Counted from the first letter of the stretch, positions 1 through 11,812 are shown. The stretch is 64,000 nucleotides of DNA from Jannaschia sp. S6380 (GCF_023015695.1 NZ_JALKAS010000001.1:1240001-1304000), one strand, 5' to 3'. Notes: generated by a model from the letters alone, not told the origin. Translations and numbers: made by a program.

Positions 1-1
1 G

Positions 2-625
2 TTCCGCAAATACTGGTCCTATCGCCCCGAGGGCGAGCGCGACGCGATCCTCCAGAACCTCGCGGACTGCACCGGCGCCCTGGAACGCGAGATCGCGCGC
101 GGCACGATCCGCGCTTTCGGCCTGTCCAACGAGTCGACCTGGGGCATGGATCAGTGGCTGCGGCTATCGGGCGACGGCCCCGTCCGGCCGATGTCGATCC
201 AGAACGAATACTCGCTCCTCTGCCGCCTGGCCGACACCGACCTGACCGAGATGATGGCGCATGAACAGGTCACGATGCTGGCCTTCTCGCCGCTGGCCGC
301 GGGCATCCTCACCGGCAAGTACCAGGGCGGTCGCGTGCCGGCGGGGTCGCGCAAGTCGATCAACGAAGGGCTGGGCGGGCGGTGGACCGACCGGGTCGAG
401 CCGACGACCGGGGCCTATCTGGACCTGGCGCGCGAACACGGGATCGACCCCGTCCACATGGCCCTGTCCTGGCTTCAGACCCGGCCCTTCGCCTGTTCGG
501 CGATCTTGGGCGCCACGACGACGGCGCAACTGGCCCACGGCCTCGAGGCGCAGGACATGGCGTTGTCGGAGGAGTTGATCGCGGCGATGGACGACCTCAA
601 CAAGGCCCACCCCCTGCCCTACTGA
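2..625 (+). CDS. Aldo/keto reductase, C-terminal part
   Basis: This is the C-terminal 207 residues of an aldo/keto reductase; the start lies before the window. The visible part holds the later half of the TIM barrel: a GLSNES motif near the window start, the IQNEYSLL strand, the FSPLAAGILTGKY segment and the SAILGATTTAQL segment that in this family binds NADP phosphate. The sequence most resembles the Tas/YghZ-like AKRs that reduce aldehydes and ketones with NADPH in the cytoplasm. The catalytic Asp-Tyr-Lys-His residues lie upstream and cannot be checked. The stop is only 4 bases from the convergent DUF1499 gene. Substrate unknown. Confidence 0.9.
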   Translation, partial: FRKYWSYRPEGERDAILQNLADCTGALEREIARGTIRAFGLSNESTWGMDQWLRLSGDGPVRPMSIQNEYSLLCRLADTDLTEMMAHEQVTMLAFSPLAAGILTGKYQGGRVPAGSRKSINEGLGGRWTDRVEPTTGAYLDLAREHGIDPVHMALSWLQTRPFACSAILGATTTAQLAHGLEAQDMALSEELIAAMDDLNKAHPLPY

Positions 626-629
626 CGCG

Positions 630-1082
630 TCAGCCCACCGGCAGCGCCGCCAGCCACCGTTCGACGCGGGCGGCGTTGACACCCAGATCCGACTGACCGA
701 ACCGCGACCGCGAGAATATGGCCATCCGGCTGCCCGTGCCATCCGCCATCGCGCGGACGGAGATCGCGTCGGGAAAACCCATGAGACGCGACCGCTGGAC
801 ATAGGTGACCCACAGATCGTCCGGCGTGCCCGCGATGCGCTCCGTTCCGGGCTCGGCCATCGCCGCCTTGTCGAGGCGGCGCATCAGGTCCAGCGGCGCA
901 ATCGGCGATACCGCCGGCGGGCGGTCGCCGCCATCGGCCACCAGATAGTCGTTCGACCGCCCGGTGCGTGTCCCGTCGAACGGATCGACGTGCCAGATAT
1001 CGGGAGGCATGCGCGCGCGGCGAAAACCCTGCGGCAGCGCGGCGGCCGCGCCCAGCGCGACGAGGAGGGTTCGGCGTATCAT
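630..1082 (-). CDS. DUF1499 family protein
   Basis: This 150-residue protein starts with a short hydrophobic segment (about residues 4-16, after MIRRT) that could be an export signal or membrane anchor. The rest matches the DUF1499 pattern, ending in the family's typical motif SRSRFGQSDLGVNAARVERW near the C-terminus. DUF1499 proteins are widespread in Alphaproteobacteria and have no established function. The gene is convergent with the aldo/keto reductase and lies 31 bases downstream of the glycerate kinase on the same strand, so the two may be cotranscribed. Family assignment is good; role unknown. Confidence 0.8.
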   Translation of the reverse strand: MIRRTLLVALGAAAALPQGFRRARMPPDIWHVDPFDGTRTGRSNDYLVADGGDRPPAVSPIAPLDLMRRLDKAAMAEPGTERIAGTPDDLWVTYVQRSRLMGFPDAISVRAMADGTGSRMAIFSRSRFGQSDLGVNAARVERWLAALPVG

Positions 1083-1113
1083 GGTGCCGCAGGTAGCACG
1101 CGGGTGGCCGCTG

Positions 1114-2301
1114 TCACCCCATCCGAAGGATCTGCAGATCGGCGACGTTCGTGCCCGTCCCGCCCGTGATCAGCAGATCGCCCGCGGCGGCGAGCATCGG
1201 ATAGCTGTCGTTCCGCGCGAGCCCTGCCGCGACGTCGTGCCCGGCCGCGGCGATCCGGTCCAGCGTGCCGTCATCGACCACGGCGCCGGCGGCGTCGGTC
1301 GGCCCGTCGCGGCCGTCCGTCCCGCCCGACAGGAAGGTCCACGGCCGCCCGATGTCCCGCAACGCACAGGCTACCCGCAGGGCCAGTTCCTGATTGCGCC
1401 CCCCGCGCCCGTCGCCGCGCAGGATCACCGTCGTCTCGCCCCCCCACAGCGTCGTTCCCGGACCGGCCCGCGCGGCGGTCGCGACCCGCGCCGCCGCATC
1501 GGCGACATCGCCTTCCAACGGATCGGAAGCCACCGTCGCGTCCGGCGCGGCCGCCGCCATGGCCAGCACCGACAGACGGTTCGACCCGATCAGACGCAGA
1601 CGGCCCTCGGGCGTGGTCGGCGGTGGTGGCCGGGAAAGTGCCATGCGACAGCTTTCCGGCATCCTGTCCCAAAGGCCATGCCGAACCAGCAGGTCCTTCG
1701 CCGCCGCCGGGGGACCGAGCGGCGGCACCGTGGGCCCCGACGCGATCGCCGCAGGATCGTCACCCACGACGTCCGACAGGATCAACGCCTCGATACCTCC
1801 GGGGCCGGCCGCCCGGGCCAACCCGCCCCCCTTCAGGCGGCTCAGGTTCTGGCGCACCAGGTTCATCGCGCCGATATCCAGCCCCGCCCCGAGCAGCAGC
1901 CGGGACACCTCCGCCTTGTCGGCCAGGGTGACGGCCGCGACCGGCGCCACGGCCAGCGCCGACCCCCCGCCCGAGATCAGCGCGAGGATCCGCCTGCGCG
2001 CCTGCGCTGCGGCCGTCAGCATCGCTTCACCGGCGGCGAGCGAGCCGTCATCCGGAACGGGGTGTCCGCCGATCATGACGTGCACGCCGGCCAGATCGCG
2101 GGCGTTCTCGGCATTCGTCACCGCGAGGCAGGGCACGTCGGGAAAGGCGTCGCGTGCCGGTTCCGTCATTGCCAGCGCCGCCTTGCCCAACGCCAGGATC
2201 GCATTCGGGCGCGAGACGTCCGAAAGGGCAGCCGACACGGCGGCGGCAGGCTCGGCGCGGGCCAGGCCTGCCTTGAAGATGTCGATAAGCTCGTCGCGCA
2301 T
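1114..2301 (-). CDS. Glycerate 2-kinase (DUF4147/MOFRL family)
   Basis: The protein is 395 residues, the usual length for the TtuD/GckA family of glycerate 2-kinases. It has an N-terminal DUF4147 domain with the GKAALAM and LISGGGSAL glycine-rich segments, and a C-terminal MOFRL domain with GRNQELAL and FLSGGTDGRDGPTDAAGA. The enzyme phosphorylates glycerate to 2-phosphoglycerate, feeding tartrate, glyoxylate or serine-cycle intermediates into glycolysis. Older annotations call this family hydroxypyruvate reductase. I chose the ATG at 2301, because the frame further upstream runs through the tRNA-Leu gene and cannot be protein-coding there. The gene starts 59 bases after the tRNA on the same strand. 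Confidence 0.88.
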   Translation of the reverse strand: MRDELIDIFKAGLARAEPAAAVSAALSDVSRPNAILALGKAALAMTEPARDAFPDVPCLAVTNAENARDLAGVHVMIGGHPVPDDGSLAAGEAMLTAAAQARRRILALISGGGSALAVAPVAAVTLADKAEVSRLLLGAGLDIGAMNLVRQNLSRLKGGGLARAAGPGGIEALILSDVVGDDPAAIASGPTVPPLGPPAAAKDLLVRHGLWDRMPESCRMALSRPPPPTTPEGRLRLIGSNRLSVLAMAAAAPDATVASDPLEGDVADAAARVATAARAGPGTTLWGGETTVILRGDGRGGRNQELALRVACALRDIGRPWTFLSGGTDGRDGPTDAAGAVVDDGTLDRIAAAGHDVAAGLARNDSYPMLAAAGDLLITGGTGTNVADLQILRMG

Positions 2302-2360
2302 TGCCCCCTCGAATGGGGCGCCCCGATGACCCCGTCCGGTCCCGGCCCCGGAGGGGACGG

Positions 2361-2445
2361 TGGTGCGGGTGAAGGGACTCGAACCCCCACGCCTCGCGGC
2401 GCCAGAACCTAAATCTGGTGCGTCTACCAGTTCCGCCACACCCGC
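2361..2445 (-). tRNA. tRNA-Leu (anticodon UAG)
   Basis: On the minus strand the sequence folds into a class II tRNA of 85 nt including an encoded CCA end. The acceptor arms GCGGGTG and CACCCGC pair perfectly, with discriminator A. The anticodon stem CCAGA/TCTGG closes a 7-base loop TTTAGGT, giving anticodon UAG, which reads CUA and, by wobble, other CUN leucine codons. The T loop GTTCGAGTC is canonical. Reading through this gene produces the familiar false peptide AELVDAPDLGSG in neighbouring frames. Confidence 0.97.
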
Positions 2446-2580
2446 CCGTAGCGGGCCATAGCACCATGCAAATCGGATCGGAAGGGCCGCGAAGAGTCCC
2501 CGCACCCGCCAAGATCACGCCGCATTCGACGCGCAGGAATGCCGTACTGCCAGCCCTGTCATCAGTTCGGAGTCACCGCC

Positions 2581-3099
2581 ATGGCCGTCCAGCTTCGCCA
2601 GAATGCCGAGTCGCTCGCACGCACGGGCGCCGCGCCCGTCATGGCCGCCCCCCGATCGTTCAAGGGCGGCATCGCAGGCGGCACCGTCATACGGACCGCG
2701 CGCGGCGAAATCCCGGTCGAGGCGCTGACCTCCGGCGACCGCATCGCCACACGCGAACGCGGCATGGCCGTTCTGACGGGCGTCCAACGCCTGACCGCGC
2801 CGGCCTGCGCCATCCGCACCGACAGCCTCGGCCTCGGGCGGCCGGAACGGCACACGACAGTTACGGCTTGCCAGCACGTTACCGTCCGCGATTGGCGGGC
2901 CGAGGCCCTGTTCGACATGGGTGCCGCCCTCGTCCCCGCGTGCCGCTTGGCCGACGGACGACAGATCGCGGCTTTCGGCAATGCAGAATTCTATCGTCTG
3001 ACGTTCGACGCACCGCTCACGATCTATGCGAACGGGTTGGAGATGCCGACCGGCCGGACGGAAACCGGGGTCGTCGAAATGGTCGACGGCGAAGACTAG
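2581..3099 (+). CDS. Hint-domain (Hint_2) protein lacking the usual Cys
   Basis: This 172-residue protein contains a Hedgehog/intein-type (Hint_2) domain. The start of the fold is the segment GGTVIRTARGEIPVEALTSG (about residues 33-52), and the block containing the conserved histidine is TACQHVTVRDWRAEALF (about residues 94-110), followed by LVPACRLADGRQI. Such stand-alone Hint_2 proteins are common in Rhodobacterales, often at the end of secreted calcium-binding proteins. Most family members have a nucleophilic Cys at the first Hint position (a CFxxGT pattern); here it reads GIAGGT, so autoprocessing looks lost. I chose ATG 2581 over 2539 because GGAG sits 8 bases before it. A hairpin terminator follows. 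Confidence 0.75.
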   Translation: MAVQLRQNAESLARTGAAPVMAAPRSFKGGIAGGTVIRTARGEIPVEALTSGDRIATRERGMAVLTGVQRLTAPACAIRTDSLGLGRPERHTTVTACQHVTVRDWRAEALFDMGAALVPACRLADGRQIAAFGNAEFYRLTFDAPLTIYANGLEMPTGRTETGVVEMVDGED

Positions 3100-3129
3100 C
3101 AGTTCGAGGTCCAACGACTTCACTTCGGC

Positions 3130-3160
3130 GGGCCCGGTCGCGATGGCGGTCGGGCCCTTT
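3130..3160 (+). terminator. Rho-independent-type hairpin after the Hint gene
   Basis: Perfect 7-bp arms GGGCCCG (3130-3136) and CGGGCCC (3151-3157) enclose a 14-base loop and are followed by TTT. The hairpin lies 31 bases after the Hint gene stop. Nothing else is evident between it and the nnr stop at 3309. Confidence 0.6.
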
Positions 3161-3308
3161 CACGTCGTCTGCGCGGTATCGTCCGACGCCGCCGCCAGCT
3201 CGGGCAGATGGGGGCGGCCCCACAGAAGGGGTTTGCGCGCCGACCTTCGCAGGACTGCCGCATCGGCATTCCGGTCGCAAATCGCATTCGATGAACGAGC
3301 GCCCATGG

Positions 3309-5457
<2,149 letters not shown>

Positions 5458-5496
5458 ACAATCACGCACCGGACACATACCACGAAGGGGAAACCA

Positions 5497-6903
5497 ATGA
5501 GCAACGCGTCCGTTCTCAAGCTGATCAAGGACGAGGAGGTCGAATACGTCGACATCCGCTTCACCGACCCGCGCGGCAAGCTGCAGCACGTGACCATCAT
5601 CGCCGATCTGGTCGACGAGGACTTCCTGGAGGAGGGCTTCATGTTCGACGGCTCGTCCATCGCCGGGTGGAAGTCGATTGACCAGTCGGACATGAAGCTG
5701 ATGCCCGACACCGAAAGCGCCTATCTCGACCCGTTCTACGCCGAGAAGACGCTGTGCGTGCACTGCTCCATCTCGGAGCCCGACACCGGCGAGGCCTATG
5801 ACCGCGACCCGCGCGCGACCGCCGAGAAGGCCGAGGCCTATCTGCAGGCGTCCGGTATCGGCGACGCGGCCTATTTCGGCCCCGAGGCGGAGTTCTTCCT
5901 GTTCGACGACGTCCGTTTCTCGAACACCATGAACAAGGTCTCGTTCGAGGTCGACGCGGCCGATGCGGCCTGGAACACCGACAGCGAATACGAGATGGGC
6001 AACATGGGCCACCGGCCCGGCGTCAAGGGCGGCTACTTCCCCGTCAACCCGACCGATGCCTCCCAGGACCTTCGCTCCGAGATGCTCTCGACGATGAAGC
6101 GCATGGGCATGAAGGTCGACAAGCACCACCACGAGGTCGCGTCCTGCCAGCACGAACTCGGCCTGATCTTCAGCTCGCTGACCAAGCAGGCCGACGAGAT
6201 CCAGAAGTACAAATACGTGATCCACAACGTGGCCCACGCCTATGGCAAGTCGGCCACGTTCATGCCCAAGCCCATTGCGGGCGACAACGGCACCGGCATG
6301 CATGTCAACATGTCGATCTGGAAGGACGGCAAGCCGCTCTTCGCCGGCGACCAATATGCCGACCTGTCGATGGAGGCGCTGTATTTCATCGGCGGCATCC
6401 TGAAGCACGCCAAGGCGTTGAACGCGTTCACGAACCCGGCGACCAACAGCTACAAGCGCCTGATCCCGGGTTTCGAGGCGCCGGTGCTGCGCGCCTATTC
6501 CGCGCGCAACCGCTCGGGCTGCGTGCGCATCCCGTGGACCGAGAGCCCCAAGGCCAAGCGCGTCGAGGCCCGCTTCCCCGACCCGGCGGCGAACCCCTAC
6601 CTGGCATTCGCGGCGCTGCTGATGGCCGGCCTCGACGGGATCAAGAACAAGATCCACCCGGGCGAGCCGTCCGACAAGGATCTTTACGACCTGCCCCCGG
6701 AGGAGCTTGCTTCCATCCCCACGGTCTGCGGCAGCCTGCGCGAGGCGCTGGAGGAACTGGAGAAGGATCACGAGTTCCTGCTGGCCGGCGACGTGTTCAC
6801 CCGCGACCAGATCGACGGCTACATGGAGCTGAAATGGGGCGAGGTGCACGCCTATGAGCACACGCCCCACCCGATCGAGTATCAGCTCTACTATTCCTGC
6901 TGA
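5497..6903 (+). CDS. glnA: Glutamine synthetase type I
   Basis: This 468-residue enzyme makes glutamine from glutamate, ammonia and ATP and is the main entry point for ammonia. All class I motifs are present: [51 protein letters not shown] and [13 protein letters not shown]. Tyr397 sits in DLYDLPPEE, the adenylylation site of the GSI-beta type, so activity is expected to be switched off by GlnE through PII. Length matches E. coli GlnA. It is the second gene of glnBA and is followed by a strong terminator 21 bases after the stop. Confidence 0.98.
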   Translation: MSNASVLKLIKDEEVEYVDIRFTDPRGKLQHVTIIADLVDEDFLEEGFMFDGSSIAGWKSIDQSDMKLMPDTESAYLDPFYAEKTLCVHCSISEPDTGEAYDRDPRATAEKAEAYLQASGIGDAAYFGPEAEFFLFDDVRFSNTMNKVSFEVDAADAAWNTDSEYEMGNMGHRPGVKGGYFPVNPTDASQDLRSEMLSTMKRMGMKVDKHHHEVASCQHELGLIFSSLTKQADEIQKYKYVIHNVAHAYGKSATFMPKPIAGDNGTGMHVNMSIWKDGKPLFAGDQYADLSMEALYFIGGILKHAKALNAFTNPATNSYKRLIPGFEAPVLRAYSARNRSGCVRIPWTESPKAKRVEARFPDPAANPYLAFAALLMAGLDGIKNKIHPGEPSDKDLYDLPPEELASIPTVCGSLREALEELEKDHEFLLAGDVFTRDQIDGYMELKWGEVHAYEHTPHPIEYQLYYSC

Positions 6904-6924
6904 TCCCGGTCCGGCGGATTGCGG

Positions 6925-6950
6925 AAGGGCGGCCGATGGGCCGCCCTTTT
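6925..6950 (+). terminator. Rho-independent terminator of glnBA
   Basis: A perfect 10-bp stem, AAGGGCGGCC (6925-6934) and GGCCGCCCTT (6939-6948), has a GATG loop and runs into TTTT. It lies between the convergent glnA and the demethylating dehydrogenase gene ending at 6963, and may serve both directions. Confidence 0.9.
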
Positions 6951-6962
6951 CGTGTCTGCGGC

Positions 6963-9407
6963 CTACATCTTCAGGCGCATGCCCTTGGGGTCGTACATCG
7001 GGGCGAAGGATGCGTCCGCCGGCATCCGGCGGCCCGCGACCTCGATCGCGAACTCCGACGCCAGCAGATCGGCGACGCTTTCGCCCGCGCAGGGCACGTA
7101 GCCCAGGCCCATCGCCCCGCCCAGATGGTGCCCGTAGGCGCCCGACGTGATGTGTCCGACGATCCGGCCATCCCGGACGATGGGCTCGTTGTGATAGAGC
7201 ATCACCCGCGGCGCGCGCAGACGGAACTGCAGGATGCGGCGTTCGGGCCCGGTCTCGCGTCTGCGCAGCACCGCGTCCCGCCCGATGAAATCGCAGCCCT
7301 TGCCGGTCTTGACCGCGAAGCCCAGCCCCGCCTCGACCACGTGGTCGGCCGGGGTGATGTCGTGGCCCATGTGGCGAAAGGCCCGCTCCATCCGGCAGTT
7401 GTCCATCGTATGCAGGCCGACGGGCCGCGCGCCCGTATCCGCCGCCAGCAAGGTCTCCAGCACATGCGCCGCCATGTCGGCCGGGACATACAGCTCCCAC
7501 CCCAACTCCCCCACGTAGGAGACACGATGCGCGCGGGCCAGGGCATATCCCAGTTCGATTTCGCGCGCGGTTCCGAAGGGGAAGGCGTCGTTGCCGAAAT
7601 CGTCCGGGCTGATCGCGGCCATGACGTCGCGGGCCGAAGGGCCCATGACGGCCAGGACCGCCTCGGCGGCGGTCATGTCGGTGATGACGACGCGGGCATC
7701 GCCGACATGCCGGCGCAGCCAGGCCTCGTCCTTCACCCGCGCGGCTGCCGGCGTGACCATCAGGAACGCCGTTTCGGACAGGCGCGTGACGGTCACGTCG
7801 GCCTCCACCCCGGCGCGGGAGTTCAGCATCTGCGTATAGACGATCCGGCCGGGCGGGACGTCCATGTCGCCACCGCAGACCCGGTTCAGGAAGGTCGCCG
7901 CATCCGGTCCTTCGATCCGCAGCTTGCCGAAGGACGACATGTCGTAGAATCCTGCGCCCTCGCGAATGGCCCGATGCTCGCGGGCGGCGTTGTCGAACCA
8001 GTTCTGCGGCCCCCAGGCGTATTCGTATTCGCGGGGTTGGCCGGGCTCGGCGAACCAGTTCGCCCGCTCCCACCCCGCAAGCTCGCCGAACACCGCGCCG
8101 AGGTCGGACAGATGCGCGTGGAACGGCGACCGACGCACGCCACGCGCGGTGGTCTTCTGTCGGAAGGGCCAGTGATCGGCGTAAAGGAGGCCCAGCGTTT
8201 CCGACGCGCGGTCGCGTAGATAGCGACGGTTGCGCTGGAACGGCTGGTTGCGCGCCACATCGACATCCACCAGGTCGAACGGCGCCTCGCCCTCCTGCAT
8301 CCACTGGGCCAGCGCCATGCCAGCGCCCCCGGCGGACTGGATGCCGATCGAGTTGAAACCGGCCGCCACCCAGATGTTCGCGACCTCGGGCGACGGGCCC
8401 AGATGATAGGAATCGTCCGGGGTAAAGCTCTCGGGCCCGTTGAAGAAGGTGTGGATCCCCGCCTCGGCCAGCATCGGCAGGCGCGCGATCGCCTGCTCCA
8501 GGATAGGCTCGAAATGGTCGAAATCCGGCGGCAATTCGTCAAACTCGAAATCGGCCGGGATCCCCGCCATACCCCAGGGTTTCGCCTTCGGCTCGAACGC
8601 GCCTAGCAGGATCTTGCCCGCATCCTCCTTGTAGTAGGCGCATTCGTCGGGGACGCGCAGCACGGGCAGCCGCTCCAAACCCGCGATGGCCTCGGTGACG
8701 ATATAGAAATGCTCGCAGGCATGCAGCGGCACGTTGACCCCGGCCATGCGCCCGACCTCATGCGCCCACATGCCGGCACAGTTCACGACGTGATCCGCCG
8801 CAATCGTTCCCGGCTCCCCGGCCAGGTCATAGCGGACGCCCCGCGCGAGCCCGTCAGCCACGTCGATCCCGGTGACGCGAACGCCTTCGGCGATGCGCAC
8901 GCCGCGACGGCGCGCACCCTTGGCCAGCGCATGCGAGATATTGGCCGGATCCCCCTGCCCATCGCCCGGCAGCCAGACGCCACCGGTCACGCCGGTCAGG
9001 TCCATCGCGGGATAGCGGGCGGCGATCTCGGCGGGCGACAACTCCTCCACATCGACGCCGAAGGCCCGCGCCATGGAGGCGTTGCGGCGCAGCTCCTCCA
9101 GCCGCGCATCCGTCAGCGCGACCGAGACGGACCCGGTCGTCCGCAGGCCCGTCGCCACGCCGGTCTCGTCCTGCAGCCCCGCGTAGAGGTCGGCGGAGTA
9201 CTTCGCCAGCCGCGTGGCCGGTGCCGAGGCGCGCAGCTGCGCGATCAGGCCAGCGGCGTGCCAGGTCGTGCCGCAGGTCAGGCGCTTGCGTTCAAGAAGC
9301 ACGACGTCCGTCCACCCGAGGCGGGCCAGGTGATAGGCGACGGAACAGCCGATGACCCCGCCCCCGATGATGACGACACGCGCCTGGCGCGGAAGTTCGG
9401 GCGTCAT
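6963..9407 (-). CDS. Dimethylglycine/sarcosine dehydrogenase-like flavoprotein (second of tandem pair)
   Basis: This 814-residue flavoprotein has an N-terminal FAD-dependent DAO domain (VVIIGGGVIGCSVAYHL, residues 11-27), a middle FAO_M segment and C-terminal GcvT/aminomethyltransferase folate domains (about residues 430-810). His50 in CGTTWHAAGL matches the histidine that carries covalent FAD in dimethylglycine and sarcosine dehydrogenases. Proteins of this design oxidatively demethylate N-methyl glycines and pass the one-carbon unit to tetrahydrofolate. The ATG at 9407 overlaps the stop of the upstream paralogue by 4 bases, so the two are translationally coupled. Substrate (dimethylglycine, sarcosine or another methylamine) cannot be read from sequence alone. 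Confidence 0.85.
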   Translation of the reverse strand: MTPELPRQARVVIIGGGVIGCSVAYHLARLGWTDVVLLERKRLTCGTTWHAAGLIAQLRASAPATRLAKYSADLYAGLQDETGVATGLRTTGSVSVALTDARLEELRRNASMARAFGVDVEELSPAEIAARYPAMDLTGVTGGVWLPGDGQGDPANISHALAKGARRRGVRIAEGVRVTGIDVADGLARGVRYDLAGEPGTIAADHVVNCAGMWAHEVGRMAGVNVPLHACEHFYIVTEAIAGLERLPVLRVPDECAYYKEDAGKILLGAFEPKAKPWGMAGIPADFEFDELPPDFDHFEPILEQAIARLPMLAEAGIHTFFNGPESFTPDDSYHLGPSPEVANIWVAAGFNSIGIQSAGGAGMALAQWMQEGEAPFDLVDVDVARNQPFQRNRRYLRDRASETLGLLYADHWPFRQKTTARGVRRSPFHAHLSDLGAVFGELAGWERANWFAEPGQPREYEYAWGPQNWFDNAAREHRAIREGAGFYDMSSFGKLRIEGPDAATFLNRVCGGDMDVPPGRIVYTQMLNSRAGVEADVTVTRLSETAFLMVTPAAARVKDEAWLRRHVGDARVVITDMTAAEAVLAVMGPSARDVMAAISPDDFGNDAFPFGTAREIELGYALARAHRVSYVGELGWELYVPADMAAHVLETLLAADTGARPVGLHTMDNCRMERAFRHMGHDITPADHVVEAGLGFAVKTGKGCDFIGRDAVLRRRETGPERRILQFRLRAPRVMLYHNEPIVRDGRIVGHITSGAYGHHLGGAMGLGYVPCAGESVADLLASEFAIEVAGRRMPADASFAPMYDPKGMRLKM

Positions 9408-11812
9408 GCGCGGAGCCTTTCGTTCGCCGGATCCCAGAGCGGGGCGTCGGCGTGGACGGTCGCCGGGACACGGCGGCCGAAGATCTCCACCTCCACGGCT
9501 GTGCCGGGCGGGGCGGCGGCCTGGTCCAGCATGGCCAACGCCACCGGCGCGCCGATCCGGTGCCCGAACGCGGCCGACGTGACCTCGCCCACCAGGGCGT
9601 CGCCATGCCAAACGGGCGACATGGGGCGGGGGTCGTATCCGCAATCCGCCAGGGTCAGCGGGGCCAAGGCGCGCTTGGGCTCGGGGCCCTTCGCCTCGGG
9701 GCGGATGAACCGGTCGGATCCGACCTCCCGCAGGGTATAGCCGGGCGAAAGGTCCGTGCCCCAGGCGCGATACGCCTTTTCGATCCGCATCGAGTCGAGC
9801 GCCCACATCCCGAACGGGACTGCGCCATTCAAGGCGTCATGAATTGCATGAAGATCACCGCGCAACGCATGGATTTCCCAGCCAAGCTCCCCCGCGAAAC
9901 TGACACGGTTCAGCCGTGCAGCGCACCCGGCGACCCGGGCCTCCTGAACCGACAGCCAGGGCAGGTCCAGGTCGGCATCGGTCACCGGCGCCAGCAGGTC
10001 GCGAGATGCCGGGCCGGTCAGCAGAAGGCAGGCGAGATCCTCGCTCCGGTCGCGCAACGTCAACGTGTCGGGTACATCCCGTGCCAGCAGATCGCGATCA
10101 TGGTCGCGCGCGACGGCCGCCGTGATCAGCGTGAATGCGTCCGGCCCGGTGCGCGCAACCGACATCTCGGTGGCGAAGCGGCCCGTCGGGCCGGCGAAAT
10201 AGGCCAGCGTCATCCGCCCCTCCGCCGGCAGCCGTCCGGCGACGCGGCCGGCCAGCCAGTCGGACGCGCCCGTCCCCGACAGATCGAACCGGGAAAAACC
10301 CGACAGGTCGATGATGCCGCACCCATCCCGAACCGCCGTGACCTCTTCGGCCACGCGGGCGTGCCACGGGCCGTCGCGGCGCCAGGTCTGGGTCGCATCC
10401 CAACCGGTGTCGTCGCCCGGACGCTGGAACCATAGGGCCCGTTCCCAGCCACCAAAACTGCCCATCACGGCACCCTTCGCCAGCCAACGGTCGTGGAGGG
10501 GCGAGGTCAGGCGGTCCGCCCCGGCGGGCCAGCGCATATGCGGAAATTGCATCGCATATTCGTGGCCATAGACCTCCTCGGCCTTGGCGCGTGCATAGGC
10601 GGGGTCGCTGGCATAGGAACCGAAGCGGCGGGGATCGACGTCCCAGCAGTCCCATTCCGTCGCGCCGGTCGTGATCCAGTCGGCCAGCACCTTGCCCGCC
10701 CCACCCGCCTGGGCGATGCCGAAGGTGAACACGTTCGCGTCCCACGCGTTCGCCACGCCGGGCATCGGGCCGATCAAGGGCAGACCGTCGGGCGTATAGG
10801 GGATGGGGCCGTTGATGACGCTGCTGACGCCCGCCGTGGCCAGCGCGGGCATCCGCTCCATCGCGTCGGCCACGTAATCCTCGATCCGGTCCAGATCCTC
10901 CTGCCAGAGCTGGAAGCTGAAATCCTCCGGCATGGTTCCGTCGGCCCATTCGGACCGGCAGTTCCGTTCGTAGGGCCCAAGGTTCAGGCCGGTCTTTTCC
11001 TGCCGCAGGTAGTAGCTGACATCCGGGTCGCGGATCATCGGCAGCTTGCGACCGTTGGCCTGCGTCCAATCCGCGATCTCCGCGATCGGCTCGGTCAGCA
11101 GGTACTGGTGCGACATCACCGCCATCGGCAAGGGCGGGCGGCCATGCGGCGCGAACCATTCGGCCACGCGGGCGGCGTAATACCCGGCGGCGTTGACGAC
11201 ATGGTCGCAAGATACCTCGCCCTGTTCGGTCTCGACGACCCAGGCGGCGCCCTCCCGTCGCACGCCGGTGGCCGGACAATGTCGGACAATCCGCGCGCCC
11301 AGGTCGCGCGCGCCCTTGGCCAGGGCCTGCGTCAGCTGGGCGGGGTCGATGTCGCCGTCCTCCGGGTCCCACAACCCGCCCTTCAGGTCGTGGATCTCGA
11401 CGAAGGGGTTCGCCCGGCGAATGTCGTCGGGGGTCATCATCTCCATCCGCAGGCCCTGCATCGCCCCCATGGCGCGGACGTGCTCGAACTCCTGCATCCG
11501 CTCGTCGCTATGGGCCAGCCGGATGGCGCCGGTAACGTGATAGTTCATCGGATAGCCCACGGCATCGGCCAGCCCGCGATAGAGCGCCATCGAATACCGC
11601 TGGATGTTCATCACGGTCCAGCTGCCCGCGAAGTTCGGACAGTTGCCGGCGGCGTGCCAGGTCGACCCGGCCGTCAATTCGTTGCGTTCCAGCAGGAGGC
11701 AATCGGTCCACCCCGCCCGCGCCAGATGATAGAGCGCCGAGACGCCGACCGCGCCCCCGCCGATGATGACGACCCGCGCCTGGCCGGGGAGGGTCCTGTT
11801 CGTATCGTTCAT
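9404..11812 (-). CDS. Dimethylglycine/sarcosine dehydrogenase-like flavoprotein (first of tandem pair)
   Basis: This 802-residue paralogue of the downstream gene has the same domain order: DAO fold with VVIIGGGAVGVSALYHL (residues 14-30), then FAO_M, then GcvT and GcvT-C domains. His53 in GSTWHAAGN is the expected covalent-FAD histidine. The folate domain shows the usual VSFAGELGWEIH and ALDSMRIEKAYRAWG segments. It is predicted to demethylate an N-methylated glycine derivative and generate methylene-tetrahydrofolate. It is the first gene of a two-gene operon; 325 bases without a recognised gene separate it from the divergent aroQ. The pair may handle successive demethylations (dimethylglycine then sarcosine), which is inference. 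Confidence 0.85.
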   Translation of the reverse strand: MNDTNRTLPGQARVVIIGGGAVGVSALYHLARAGWTDCLLLERNELTAGSTWHAAGNCPNFAGSWTVMNIQRYSMALYRGLADAVGYPMNYHVTGAIRLAHSDERMQEFEHVRAMGAMQGLRMEMMTPDDIRRANPFVEIHDLKGGLWDPEDGDIDPAQLTQALAKGARDLGARIVRHCPATGVRREGAAWVVETEQGEVSCDHVVNAAGYYAARVAEWFAPHGRPPLPMAVMSHQYLLTEPIAEIADWTQANGRKLPMIRDPDVSYYLRQEKTGLNLGPYERNCRSEWADGTMPEDFSFQLWQEDLDRIEDYVADAMERMPALATAGVSSVINGPIPYTPDGLPLIGPMPGVANAWDANVFTFGIAQAGGAGKVLADWITTGATEWDCWDVDPRRFGSYASDPAYARAKAEEVYGHEYAMQFPHMRWPAGADRLTSPLHDRWLAKGAVMGSFGGWERALWFQRPGDDTGWDATQTWRRDGPWHARVAEEVTAVRDGCGIIDLSGFSRFDLSGTGASDWLAGRVAGRLPAEGRMTLAYFAGPTGRFATEMSVARTGPDAFTLITAAVARDHDRDLLARDVPDTLTLRDRSEDLACLLLTGPASRDLLAPVTDADLDLPWLSVQEARVAGCAARLNRVSFAGELGWEIHALRGDLHAIHDALNGAVPFGMWALDSMRIEKAYRAWGTDLSPGYTLREVGSDRFIRPEAKGPEPKRALAPLTLADCGYDPRPMSPVWHGDALVGEVTSAAFGHRIGAPVALAMLDQAAAPPGTAVEVEIFGRRVPATVHADAPLWDPANERLRA

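Noticed and set aside
2302..2505. A 68-codon extension of the glycerate kinase frame upstream of 2301.
   Set aside because: It reads through the tRNA-Leu gene and yields the typical false peptide AELVDAPDLGSG.
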